This document shows positions 7,917 through 14,426 of a stretch of 14,426 bases of DNA, piece after piece. The notes under the pieces are model-generated. The model did no database searches. It was not told the origin of the DNA and worked only from the letters and a program-made list of their open reading frames with translations. Source of the stretch: Bacilli bacterium (GTDB taxonomy: Bacteria; Bacillota_I; Bacilli_A; ML615J-28; CAG-698). Every line of letters starts with the position of its first letter. Within the stretch, counting starts at the first letter, position 1. A program made the translations under genes and the position numbers. The stretch spans positions 1-14,426 of the forward strand of contig JAQUYJ010000014.1 of assembly GCA_028691905.1 (NCBI GenBank), given 5' to 3'.

Positions 7917-8766
7917 CTTCGTCCACTTCGATTTCTTCTTCTTGTGGTTTTTCTGATACCTTGAGCCGAACAACATCACTGGCAGGCCAGGATTCAAATG
8001 CTGATTTGTCATTCATGGCATCTGTTTTTACGATTTCACGAATGTAATCAACTGCAGTAACTTTACAGTTTGCACAAGTAGGTGTTCTAATTTCATCTCC
8101 AACCTGGGGAAGTCGCTTTTTCGCATCGTTGTACAGTTCGCATTCATATCCGATACAGCACATTAATTTACCGCATAAGCCGGCAATCTTGGTTGCGGAA
8201 AGAGCCATTCCCTGATCTTTCGCCATTTTCATGGTAACCAAGTCAAATTCTCTTAAGTGGGTCTTACAGCACACTTCCCGACCACAGGGACCGATTCCCC
8301 CCACCATTTTAGCTCCTTCACGGGGTCCTATTTGCCGCAGTTCAATCCGAACATGAAATTCACTTGCCAGATCTTTTACCAATTCCCGAAAGTCAACTCG
8401 ACCGTCCGCATTGTAATAGATTAATAATTTACTCCCATCAAGTGTATATTCACAGGCCAATGTTTTCATTTCCAATTGATGGTTTCGGATAATTTCTTTT
8501 GCTTTAATGAATGCTGATTTTGATTTTTCTTCATTTTCTTGGTATTGTTTTATATCTTTATCCGTAGCAATACGGTAAACACTTTTTAATTCATGTTCCA
8601 ATTGGTCATCAGGAACTTCTTTGGCTTGTTCAACAACGCGTCCCATTTCCAATCCTCTTATTGTTTCAACAACAACTTTATCTCCGACATGAAGCTGGAG
8701 TGGATCGGGATTGAACCAATATATTTTCCCTACTTCTTTAAATCCTATTCCTACTACTTTAGCCAT
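7900..8766 (-). CDS. ricT: PSP1-domain regulatory protein RicT (YaaT)
   Basis: Cytosolic PSP1-family protein of 288 residues. In B. subtilis RicT joins RicA and RicF in the Y-complex, which carries [4Fe-4S] clusters and modulates RNase Y-dependent mRNA maturation, sporulation and biofilm formation. The start KVVGIGFKEVGKIYWFNP is the conserved N-terminus. Cysteines are plentiful and conserved: C161, C166, C167 in GPCGREVCC, C198, C203, C204 in CGKLMCC, C209, and C231/C234 in CANC. The tail (274-288) is acidic. It lies between holB and trmN6 as in Bacillota, but yabA, which normally follows, is absent. The in-frame GTG at 8772 ends the Shine-Dalgarno GAGGTG; the ATG at 8766, five bases later, yields the family's N-terminus. 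It overlaps the holB end by 8 bp. Confidence 0.94.
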   Translation of the reverse strand: MAKVVGIGFKEVGKIYWFNPDPLQLHVGDKVVVETIRGLEMGRVVEQAKEVPDDQLEHELKSVYRIATDKDIKQYQENEEKSKSAFIKAKEIIRNHQLEMKTLACEYTLDGSKLLIYYNADGRVDFRELVKDLASEFHVRIELRQIGPREGAKMVGGIGPCGREVCCKTHLREFDLVTMKMAKDQGMALSATKIAGLCGKLMCCIGYECELYNDAKKRLPQVGDEIRTPTCANCKVTAVDYIREIVKTDAMNDKSAFESWPASDVVRLKVSEKPQEEEIEVDEDGMDS

Positions 8767-9736
8767 TTGCACACCTCACTATTTCTATCATCATCGCCTG
8801 TATGGAAAGTTCCATATTAATACTATACCCTATTTTTGCTTTGAAAGAAAGAATGATTTCCAAAATTTGAATTTCCTGTGCCATCGTTAATTGAATTTGA
8901 TTTTGCTCCAACAACTCTTCAAAAACAATATCTTCTTTCTGGTACAGTAACCATTTCATTTTATCATGTTGCAAACTGATAAAAATATTAAGAAAATGAA
9001 TATAATATTCTTTGTTTGCCGCTTCTGTCAGAAATTTACTTTGTGTTAAATAAACTAAATACGGATCCTGTTCTTCTTCTTCAATACTCATTCCGACCGA
9101 TTTTACCAGTTCAATAATCCGAAGCATTACTTCATTTGCTGCCAATTCCAGTGCTTCATCCAAATCATTGGTGAGTGTTGAAATAACCTGCGATAATTCT
9201 CCGGGTATTCCCCGAGTCCAAAGAGCATCTAAAATATTGTTTCTGCTGATTGGTAAAAAATTGACTATCTGACTGCGGGACCGAATGGTGGGAATGACCG
9301 CATTGATATTTTCCGTCAATAAAATTCCATAACAGTTTTCATTTGCATCTTCCAAAAATTTAAGCAGTGAATTCACTCCGGCAATGGTTGCCTTGTCTAT
9401 ATGTTCAATAATAAAAATCCGTTTACTGGATGATGTCATCGAAAATTCGTGTTCCAGTGTCAGTATTTGCTCCTTTTTTATTGATTCTGTTTCCGGAGCA
9501 ATTAAAAAAACATTCGGATTCGTTCCTTTTCGAATTTGTTTACATGCTTTACATTCTCCACACGCTTCATTTGTTTCACATAAAAGAAGACTTGCAAGAT
9601 ATAGTGCTGCTTCTTTTTTAAGGGACCCCTTGGACCCAACAAACAGATAGGTATGAACAAGCCGATTTTTCTTAAAACTGCTGTCTAAGAGTTTGATAAC
9701 ATTTTTTTGATATTTCTTTACTGTATCAAAGCTCAT
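8759..9736 (-). CDS. holB: DNA polymerase III delta' subunit HolB
   Basis: Clamp-loader delta' subunit (325 residues), which with delta and tau/gamma loads the beta sliding clamp at the replication fork. The AAA+ N-domain is clear: VHTYLFVGSKG (27-37), the four-cysteine zinc site C53, C59, C62, C65, IFIIEHIDKAT (107-117) in the Walker B place, NSLLKFLED (122-130), and the arginine-finger-like SRC-equivalent IRSRSQ (151-156). The P-loop is degenerate: no GK[ST] follows GSKGSLKK, as expected for a delta' subunit that does not hydrolyse ATP. The C-terminal third is poorly conserved, as is usual. It follows tmk with an 11-bp overlap; GAGGA precedes the ATG. The yaaQ and yaaR genes that separate tmk from holB in B. 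subtilis are absent. Confidence 0.94.
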   Translation of the reverse strand: MSFDTVKKYQKNVIKLLDSSFKKNRLVHTYLFVGSKGSLKKEAALYLASLLLCETNEACGECKACKQIRKGTNPNVFLIAPETESIKKEQILTLEHEFSMTSSSKRIFIIEHIDKATIAGVNSLLKFLEDANENCYGILLTENINAVIPTIRSRSQIVNFLPISRNNILDALWTRGIPGELSQVISTLTNDLDEALELAANEVMLRIIELVKSVGMSIEEEEQDPYLVYLTQSKFLTEAANKEYYIHFLNIFISLQHDKMKWLLYQKEDIVFEELLEQNQIQLTMAQEIQILEIILSFKAKIGYSINMELSIQAMMIEIVRCANG

Positions 9737-10364
9737 GATGATTCCTCAAAAAGACAGTCATCTCTTCCATCACATCCTGAATTACGGCTTCAATAGGACG
9801 ATTGCCTGCGATTATTCGATACCGATCAAAAAACATTTTTGCTGTTTTTTGATATCCTTTATAAACTCTTTCGTGAAAAGATAATTCTTCCAAATCCAGT
9901 CTGTTTTGGTTTCGTTGATTATTTTTAATGCGTTGCAATCCAATTTTGGGAGCAACATCAATGTAGAAGGTTAAATCAGGCATTTTACCGTCCGTCGCAA
10001 ATTTATTGATTTGATATACTTTGGGAATACCTATTTTTCTCGCATATCCCTGATAAGCCAAGGAGCTGTCGACATAACGGTCACAAAGAACGATGTATCC
10101 TTTTTCCAAATTTGGAATGATTACTTCTTTCAAATGCTGTCTTCTGCTGGCAGCATAAAGCAAGGCTTCTGTCAATGCATCCATTTCTTTGTTGTTTACA
10201 TCCAATATGACTTGTCGGATTTGCTCAGATATAAGACTCCCTCCTGGTTCTCTTGTTTTCATAACTGCATATCCTTCTTTTATTAATTGTTGATATAGAT
10301 GTTCGATAATGGTAGTTTTTCCGCTTCCTTCTGTACCTTCGAATGTAATAAATAATCCTTTCAT
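9726..10364 (-). CDS. tmk: Thymidylate kinase Tmk
   Basis: Phosphorylates dTMP to dTDP with ATP, an essential step in dTTP synthesis; 212 residues, normal length. P-loop GTEGSGKTT (10-18), TREPGG (37-42) near the dTMP site, CDRYVDSSLAYQG with the family DR[YF] signature (94-106), and a LID segment rich in Arg, Asn and Lys around 145-156. It is the first gene of the operon that continues into holB, and so supplies precursor next to a clamp-loader subunit, a common Bacillota pairing. GGAG lies 9 nt before the ATG. Its promoter region is shared, divergently, with the metal ABC transporter. Confidence 0.97.
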   Translation of the reverse strand: MKGLFITFEGTEGSGKTTIIEHLYQQLIKEGYAVMKTREPGGSLISEQIRQVILDVNNKEMDALTEALLYAASRRQHLKEVIIPNLEKGYIVLCDRYVDSSLAYQGYARKIGIPKVYQINKFATDGKMPDLTFYIDVAPKIGLQRIKNNQRNQNRLDLEELSFHERVYKGYQKTAKMFFDRYRIIAGNRPIEAVIQDVMEEMTVFLRNHHEL

Positions 10365-10399
10365 AACACTTTCTCCAATCTGTCCCTTTTCTTATTTCT

Positions 10400-10408
10400 A
10401 TCTTATCA
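10400..10408 (-). promoter_or_regulatory. Probable promoter of the tmk operon
   Basis: TGATAAGAT on the minus strand: -10 hexamer TAAGAT with a TGn extension. The best -35 at 17 bp is a weak TTTATT (10423-10428). It is 35 nt from the tmk ATG, giving a leader of about 28 nt with GGAG well inside it. It lies in the 121-bp divergent gap, where a promoter for tmk must be, though the exact hexamer is a choice among AT-rich candidates. Confidence 0.4.
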
Positions 10409-10436
10409 TAAAATCAGTAAAAAATAAACAATTTCC

Positions 10437-10465
10437 TTGTGAAAGCTATCGATTTATGCTAAAAT
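10437..10465 (+). promoter_or_regulatory. Sigma-A-type promoter of the metal ABC transporter operon
   Basis: TTGTGA at 10437-10442, a 17-bp spacer, then TAAAAT at 10460-10465 with a TGC extension. This is the best -35/-10 pair in the window. The hexamer ends exactly 20 nt before the ATG at 10486, predicting transcription from about 10472 and a 14-nt leader. The spacer contains the palindrome ATCGAT, but I see no clear Zur, AdcR or MntR box. Confidence 0.65.
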
Positions 10466-10485
10466 GTTTTTATAAAGGTGGTTCC

Positions 10486-11133
10486 ATGAGAATTTTAGTC
10501 AAAAATTTATCCTTTGCTTATACGCAAAAATTTGTTTTGAATAAAATTAATTTTTCCCTGGCAAATGGGGACTTTTTATCTGTTGTCGGGAAAAACGGAA
10601 GTGGAAAATCAACCCTGATAAAGTGCCTCATTGGATTATTAAAAGTCGGACGGGACCAAATTTATCTTGATGATATCGATATCAATGATTATAAAAAAAT
10701 GTTCAAAATTGGTTATGTCCCCCAAAAAGTTGATTTCAATTATGAATTTCCAATTACCGTAAAAGAAGTATTGTCTGCAGCTTATCGAAAAAGAAGAGAT
10801 TCTTTTTATGCATCTGTTATTAATTCGTTGGATTTAAATCGTTTTTACTATGATAATATCAATACTCTAAGCGGTGGACAGTTGCAAAGAATATTTATAG
10901 CAAGAGCATTGCTCAATCATCCGAAATTGCTTATTTTGGATGAACCGACTTCCGGAGTAGACCAGACAAATATCGAAAGTTTAATTGTAACCTTGCGCCA
11001 ATTAAAGGAACATGACATTACCATTATATTGGTAACGCATGATGAAGCCTTAGTCAATAAATTATCTGATTATGTTTTGGAATTAGATGAAACATTGGAC
11101 TATACTTTTTATAAAGTGGGTGAACAAGTATGA
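10486..11133 (+). CDS. Zinc/manganese-type ABC transporter ATP-binding protein (ZnuC/AdcC-like)
   Basis: ATPase subunit of a metal-ion ABC importer, 215 residues. Walker A GKNGSGKST (35-43), Q-loop Q80 in GYVPQK, signature LSGGQ (128-132), Walker B LLILDEP with catalytic E153, D-loop SGVD, and H-loop H185 in VTHD. The sequence around the Q-loop, YVPQKVDFNYEFPITVKEV, is characteristic of the ZnuC/AdcC/MntB branch. The open frame begins at 10309, but the first 59 codons cover the tmk 5' end on the other strand. The ATG at 10486 has AAAGGTGG four bases before it and a good promoter upstream. The stop overlaps the permease start as ATGA, so the two are coupled. Zinc is more likely than manganese or iron, but the metal is not decided by this subunit. 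Confidence 0.92.
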   Translation: MRILVKNLSFAYTQKFVLNKINFSLANGDFLSVVGKNGSGKSTLIKCLIGLLKVGRDQIYLDDIDINDYKKMFKIGYVPQKVDFNYEFPITVKEVLSAAYRKRRDSFYASVINSLDLNRFYYDNINTLSGGQLQRIFIARALLNHPKLLILDEPTSGVDQTNIESLIVTLRQLKEHDITIILVTHDEALVNKLSDYVLELDETLDYTFYKVGEQV

Positions 11134-12020
11134 TTTTTCTTGTTGATACATTGGGTGATTTCTTTCGTGCTTTAGTTGAAACAAAAATGATACAATACGG
11201 ATTGATTGCAGGTATTTTAATTGGTATTTTGGCTCCGATGATTGGGTCCGTTGTTGTTATCAGACGTTTATCCTTCATTGCTGATACCCTTAGCCATTTT
11301 TCTCTTGCCGGTGTAACGCTTGGCGTATTTTTATCCAAATTTCTGCAGGACTCTCTCCTGGCTGATATCTTTTCTCCCCTTGGATTGGGAATAATCTTTT
11401 CTATTCTGGGCACTTTTTTAATCGAAATTATGCGTAATTTTTATAAAAACTATAAAGAACTGTCCATGCCCGTCATTATGAGTGCCGGTGTAGCTATTTC
11501 AGGCATATTTATTGCGCTCAGCGCTGGAAATGCTTCTAATGTAACGACTTCTTATTTATTTGGTAGTATTTATGCTGTCACATTGGGTGACTTGATCACC
11601 ATATTATTTGTTTCTGCACTAATTGTCCTGTTTTCTATCTTTTTTTATCACCCTATCATTACTCTGTGTTTTGATGAAACGTATGCGCGGATTTCCGGAA
11701 TCAATGTAAGGATGTTACAATTGGGTATTACTGTTATTTTAGCCCTTTTTATATCTGTTTTCATGGAAATTATTGGCGTTTTGCTTATTTCAGCTCTAAT
11801 GATTGTTCCGGTTGCCACTTCAATATTAATTGGCCGTTCCTTTAAAAGTTCTACTTTTTTAGCGATTATTTTTTCTGAATTGTCCATACTTTTAGGATTT
11901 ATCGTCAGTTATTGCTTTGGTTTACCCACAGGATCTGTAATTGTATTGCTAAACATCGTTATACTAATTTTAGTTTTAATTTTCAAGCCAAACAACAAAA
12001 GTAAAAAAATAATTAAATAA
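11130..12020 (+). CDS. Zinc/manganese-type ABC transporter permease (ZnuB/AdcB-like)
   Basis: Membrane subunit of the metal-ion importer, ABC-3 permease family, 296 residues, with about eight hydrophobic segments. Family landmarks: RRLSFIADTLSHFSLAGV (45-62) with the conserved Ser-His; FGSIYAV (144-150); DETYARISGI (182-191), the cytoplasmic coupling region that contacts the ATPase; LMIVPVATS (223-231); and GLPTGSVIVL (264-273). The C-terminus is basic and cytoplasmic-looking. The start is the ATG of an ATGA overlap with the ATPase stop, with no free Shine-Dalgarno beyond the GGTGAAC stretch just before it. No substrate-binding lipoprotein and no regulator follow; the next element is a terminator, so the receptor must be encoded elsewhere. 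Confidence 0.93.
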   Translation: MIFLVDTLGDFFRALVETKMIQYGLIAGILIGILAPMIGSVVVIRRLSFIADTLSHFSLAGVTLGVFLSKFLQDSLLADIFSPLGLGIIFSILGTFLIEIMRNFYKNYKELSMPVIMSAGVAISGIFIALSAGNASNVTTSYLFGSIYAVTLGDLITILFVSALIVLFSIFFYHPIITLCFDETYARISGINVRMLQLGITVILALFISVFMEIIGVLLISALMIVPVATSILIGRSFKSSTFLAIIFSELSILLGFIVSYCFGLPTGSVIVLLNIVILILVLIFKPNNKSKKIIK

Positions 12021-12155
12021 TCTGTTTTTATAAACTGAAATTGTTTTAGTAGATTTAAAAGGACTTTTTATAATGTTTTTTTCCATTCTAATCGCTTTTG
12101 ACTCTTTTCCTGAGACTTTATTCAAGTTAATGGTAAAATAGATTACAATGGAAAT

Positions 12156-12195
12156 TTAAAAAATCACAAGATAAATCCATCTTGTGATTTTTTAA
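12156..12195. terminator. Bidirectional rho-independent terminator between the metal ABC operon and truA
   Basis: A perfect 17-bp inverted repeat: TTAAAAAATCACAAGAT at 12156-12172, loop AAATCC, and ATCTTGTGATTTTTTAA at 12179-12195. The core ATCACAAGAT pairs with ATCTTGTGAT, and each strand ends in a run of T, so it can stop transcripts from both convergent operons. The truA stop codon (12192-12194) lies in its right arm. The 135 bases before it (12021-12155) hold no firm gene, only a doubtful 22-codon frame. Confidence 0.9.
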
Positions 12196-12920
12196 TATCT
12201 GATTTCACTTAAATACAGGCCGTTTGGAGGTGCAATTTTGGGTGCTTTTGTTCGATTCAAAGCTGATAGAATGTGTTCCATTTCCTCCGGTTTTATTTTT
12301 TTTCTTCCTACTTCAATTAGCATTCCAACAATAATTCTAACCATGTTATGGAGAAAACCATCCCCATGAAAGCGAAATGTAATCAAATTCTGTTCTTTTA
12401 GGATATCCAATTGGAATAAGTTACGGACAGTATTGGTTATTTGATGATTTTTGGTAAAGGATTTAAAGTCATGTTCACCTATTAAATAAGAAGCTGCTTC
12501 GCGCATGAGCATAATATCCAAGTGGTGGTTATAATAATAACGATACTGTTGTTTCAGGGGGTCATATGGACCCAAATCAATCAAATAATGGTATATTTTG
12601 CTTTTTGCATCATATCGTGAGTGAAACGAATCTGCAACTTTTTCCACTTTTTGAATGGCAATATCCCTGGGCAGACGGGAATTTATAGCATTTTTCATAT
12701 TCCATTCTTTCATATCAATGACAGTATCGAAGTGAAAGACCTGACCATAAGCGTGAACGCCTGTATCCGTTCTTCCGGCCGGATATATTCTTGTATCTTC
12801 TTTCGTAATTATTTTTAATACCTGTTCAATCTGCGCCTGAATAGTTGATAGATTGTTTTCCTGAATTTGAAAGCCGTGATACGCACTGCCGTCATATGCA
12901 ACTGTACATTTATATCGCAT
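12192..12920 (-). CDS. truA: tRNA pseudouridine(38-40) synthase TruA
   Basis: Converts uridines 38, 39 and 40 in the anticodon arm of tRNAs to pseudouridine; 242 residues, the usual length. The catalytic Asp is D52 in AGRTDTGVHA (48-57). Other family blocks are the N-terminal YDGSAYHGFQIQ (9-20), NSRLPRDI (75-82 region), FHSRYDAKSKIYHY, HDFKSFT and FRFHGDGFLHNMVR with the conserved Leu-His-Asn-Met-Val-Arg. It is the last gene of the ecf operon; its ATG at 12920 overlaps the ecfT end by 11 bp, so translation is probably coupled. In many Bacillota rplM and rpsI follow truA; here a terminator closes the operon instead. Confidence 0.97.
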   Translation of the reverse strand: MRYKCTVAYDGSAYHGFQIQENNLSTIQAQIEQVLKIITKEDTRIYPAGRTDTGVHAYGQVFHFDTVIDMKEWNMKNAINSRLPRDIAIQKVEKVADSFHSRYDAKSKIYHYLIDLGPYDPLKQQYRYYYNHHLDIMLMREAASYLIGEHDFKSFTKNHQITNTVRNLFQLDILKEQNLITFRFHGDGFLHNMVRIIVGMLIEVGRKKIKPEEMEHILSALNRTKAPKIAPPNGLYLSEIRY

Positions 12921-13890
12921 TGGTAGCCTTCAATACAATAATGCCAATTATAATAGCGAATGTTACTGCATAGGTAACGACATCTTTAGTATGATATTTT
13001 AATTCATTAATGCTTGTTCTTTTCGCTCCAGGTATATATCCTCTTGCTTCCATTGCATTTGCTAAATCCTCAGCTCTTTTATATGCAATGACAAACATAG
13101 GAATCAACAATGAAATAATTTGCATTATTTTTTCTTTCAGTTTGCCTTCTCTGAAATCCACACCACGGGAAGCCTGTGCTTTTAATATTCGATAGGCTTC
13201 ATTGATAAGAGTAGGAATAAAGCGAAGAGCTATTGAAATCATCATAGCAAGAATACTGACATTTATTTTCAAATATCGCAGCGGACTGCTTACTTTTTCC
13301 AATCCGTTGTTTAAATCTGTCGGTTTGGTGGTAAGTGTAAGAAGGGCTGATAAACTGATCAACGTAATAATACGGAATAATATGGTCAAAGCAGATACCA
13401 ATCCACTCTCATAAACATCAACTTGATAGGTAAATAAGCTTGGGGTAATATGAACAAAATTCTGCAAAGCGAACAATCCTATAATTAATGCCAAAAACAA
13501 TAATAAACGGGATTTCTTAATCCATTTTCCTGATAAGAAAAATAACACTAAAACAACAATAATGATACCCAAATTAAGAATTGTCATATCAAAATTGAAT
13601 GTATAAAGAGGGGGCAATGTTGATTTCGTAAAGATAATTTGAAAGAAAATTGTAAAAATAAGTAAAAAGGCCATCATTTTCATACTTTGAAGAAATTTAA
13701 TAATTGGTATTTGCGATGAAAATATAATCAATACGACAAAACCAAATAAAATCAGAAGGGTTACTAAATCATCCAATAAGAAGGTAGCAATCATCATTAA
13801 AAACAAACTGATTAATTTGGTTCTCGGATCAAGACGATGTAACCAGGAAGTAGCGTGATAGTATTGACCAAAAATGATTTTATCATTCAT
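12910..13890 (-). CDS. ecfT: Energy-coupling factor transporter transmembrane protein EcfT
   Basis: Membrane scaffold of ECF-type vitamin transporters. It links the EcfA1/EcfA2 ATPases to interchangeable S-components for riboflavin, biotin, folate and others. The N-terminus (HRLDPRTKL, 18-26), LSALLTLTTKPTDL (179-192) and ALRFIPTL (221-228) are typical. The two coupling motifs that bind the ATPases are AQASRGVDF (SRG, 241-243) and AMEARGY (ARG, 282-284). It has 326 residues against ~265 in B. subtilis. The excess is an insertion at about 90-155 with two extra hydrophobic segments. An in-frame GTG at 13899 is the end of the Shine-Dalgarno GTAGGTG; the ATG at 13890, six bases after it, gives the conserved start and overlaps the ecfA2 stop by 8 bp. 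Confidence 0.95.
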   Translation of the reverse strand: MNDKIIFGQYYHATSWLHRLDPRTKLISLFLMMIATFLLDDLVTLLILFGFVVLIIFSSQIPIIKFLQSMKMMAFLLIFTIFFQIIFTKSTLPPLYTFNFDMTILNLGIIIVVLVLFFLSGKWIKKSRLLLFLALIIGLFALQNFVHITPSLFTYQVDVYESGLVSALTILFRIITLISLSALLTLTTKPTDLNNGLEKVSSPLRYLKINVSILAMMISIALRFIPTLINEAYRILKAQASRGVDFREGKLKEKIMQIISLLIPMFVIAYKRAEDLANAMEARGYIPGAKRTSINELKYHTKDVVTYAVTFAIIIGIIVLKATNAI

Positions 13891-14426
13891 GATACACACC
13901 TACTTTTTTTTCCAATTCCTTCATTGCATCTGCGATATTATACTGGTAGACATCCAGTTCTATTCCCAATCTAGATTGTAAAGACTTCATAATTTTTATG
14001 ACTTCCGGATAATCAAGGTGGCAGGTTGAAATCAAATCTTCGTTTTTAAAAACTTCTGTTTTAGGTCCATCGTACATCAAAATTCCACCTTTTAATACCA
14101 GCACTCTTTTCACATATTTTGCTACCACTTCCATGTCATGAGTAATGATAATAATGGTTTTATGATATTTCTCATTTAATTGTTTTAAAAACTGAAGAAG
14201 ATCTTCTTTTGCCAGTGGATCTAAACCTGCAGTTGGTTCATCCAAAACCAGAATATTCGGATCGGATGCTAAAATTCCAGCAATTGCAACTTTTCTCATT
14301 TGCCCGCCACTGATATTAAAAGGACTTTTTTCCAATAAAGTTGTTATTCCCATTATCTCAGCTATTTCTTTTGCTTTTTCTTCCGGATTTATTACGCCAA
14401 AATTTTTCGGACCAAATATGATATCT
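13883..14426 (-). CDS. ecfA2: Energy-coupling factor transporter ATPase EcfA2 (5' end beyond window)
   Basis: C-terminal 180 residues of an ECF transporter ATPase; the frame is open to the right edge, so Walker A and the Q-loop are missing from view. The visible part starts DIIFGPKNFGV, which directly follows the Q-loop in EcfA proteins. Then come the signature ISGGQMRKVAIAGILA, Walker B ILVLDEPTAGLDP and the H-loop ITHD. The form SGGQMR(R/K)VAIAG is that of EcfA2 rather than EcfA1. An internal ATG at 14353 could be mistaken for the start, but the family sequence clearly continues upstream of it. It is followed by ecfT (8-bp overlap) and truA. The usual partner ecfA1 is expected just outside the window. 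Confidence 0.95.
   Translation of the reverse strand, partial: DIIFGPKNFGVINPEEKAKEIAEIMGITTLLEKSPFNISGGQMRKVAIAGILASDPNILVLDEPTAGLDPLAKEDLLQFLKQLNEKYHKTIIIITHDMEVVAKYVKRVLVLKGGILMYDGPKTEVFKNEDLISTCHLDYPEVIKIMKSLQSRLGIELDVYQYNIADAMKELEKKVGVYHE

Noticed and set aside
7917..8012. N-terminal extension of the trmN6 frame to 8012
   Set aside because: It overlaps ricT coding sequence in another frame, is a Lys-rich stretch unlike the family, and the ATG at 7916 gives the expected N-terminus and length.
10309..10485. Upstream extension of the metal ABC ATPase frame
   Set aside because: It crosses the promoter and the 5' end of tmk on the other strand; the ATG at 10486 has a good Shine-Dalgarno and the family's N-terminus.
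12131..12139. TGGTAAAAT as a plus-strand extended -10 promoter
   Set aside because: A transcript starting there would meet the terminator hairpin within about 15 bases, and no gene follows on that strand.
1..14426. CRISPR arrays, tRNA or rRNA genes, insertion sequences or prophage genes
   Set aside because: No regularly spaced repeats, cloverleaf-like segments, transposase motifs or phage genes were seen by reading both strands; the window is almost fully occupied by recognisable protein genes.

Overview
The window looks like chromosomal core DNA from an AT-rich, low-GC Gram-positive-type bacterium. Shine-Dalgarno sites are strong (AAGGAG, GAGGTG), TGA is used as a stop and TGG as Trp, so the standard bacterial code applies. 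The gene neighbourhoods are those of Bacillota and near relatives: tmk-holB-ricT-trmN6-rsmI and ecfA2-ecfT-truA. The AT-richness and the compressed tmk-rsmI cluster (no yaaQ, yaaR or yabA at their usual places) would suit the Erysipelotrichales or deep, non-parasitic Mycoplasmatota. That placement is inference only.

Layout from left to right. (1) 1-5787, minus strand: a glycosidase operon transcribed GH2 -> GH3 beta-glucosidase -> GH13 alpha-glucosidase. The junctions overlap (ATGA between GH2 and GH3, 8 bp between GH3 and GH13), and GH13 runs off the left edge. None of the three proteins shows a signal peptide, so they probably act on imported oligosaccharides; no transporter or regulator is in view. 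(2) 5880-10364, minus strand: housekeeping operon tmk -> holB -> ricT -> trmN6 -> TerB-like small protein -> rsmI, packed with overlaps and closed by an A/T-rich hairpin and T-run just inside and after rsmI. A second promoter sits immediately before the TerB-like gene. (3) 10486-12020, plus strand: a two-gene metal-type (Zn/Mn) ABC transporter, ATPase then permease, divergent from tmk, with no substrate-binding protein beside it. (4) 12021-12191: convergent gap with a strong bidirectional terminator. (5) 12192-14426, minus strand: ecfA2 (5' end beyond the right edge) -> ecfT -> truA, the energizing module of ECF vitamin transporters plus tRNA pseudouridine synthase.

Most of the window is ordinary. 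I found no obvious new defence or mobile system. The observations most worth following are: three promoters (GH2, TerB-like, metal ABC) that each place exactly 20 nt between the -10 hexamer and the start codon, implying leaders of about 14 nt; an EcfT with an insertion of about 60 residues containing two extra hydrophobic segments; an inverted repeat just upstream of the glycosidase promoter; and the TerB-like gene of unknown function lodged in the rsmI cluster. Several genes have a Shine-Dalgarno GTG lying in frame upstream of the real start. I moved those starts inward and give the reasons in each entry.
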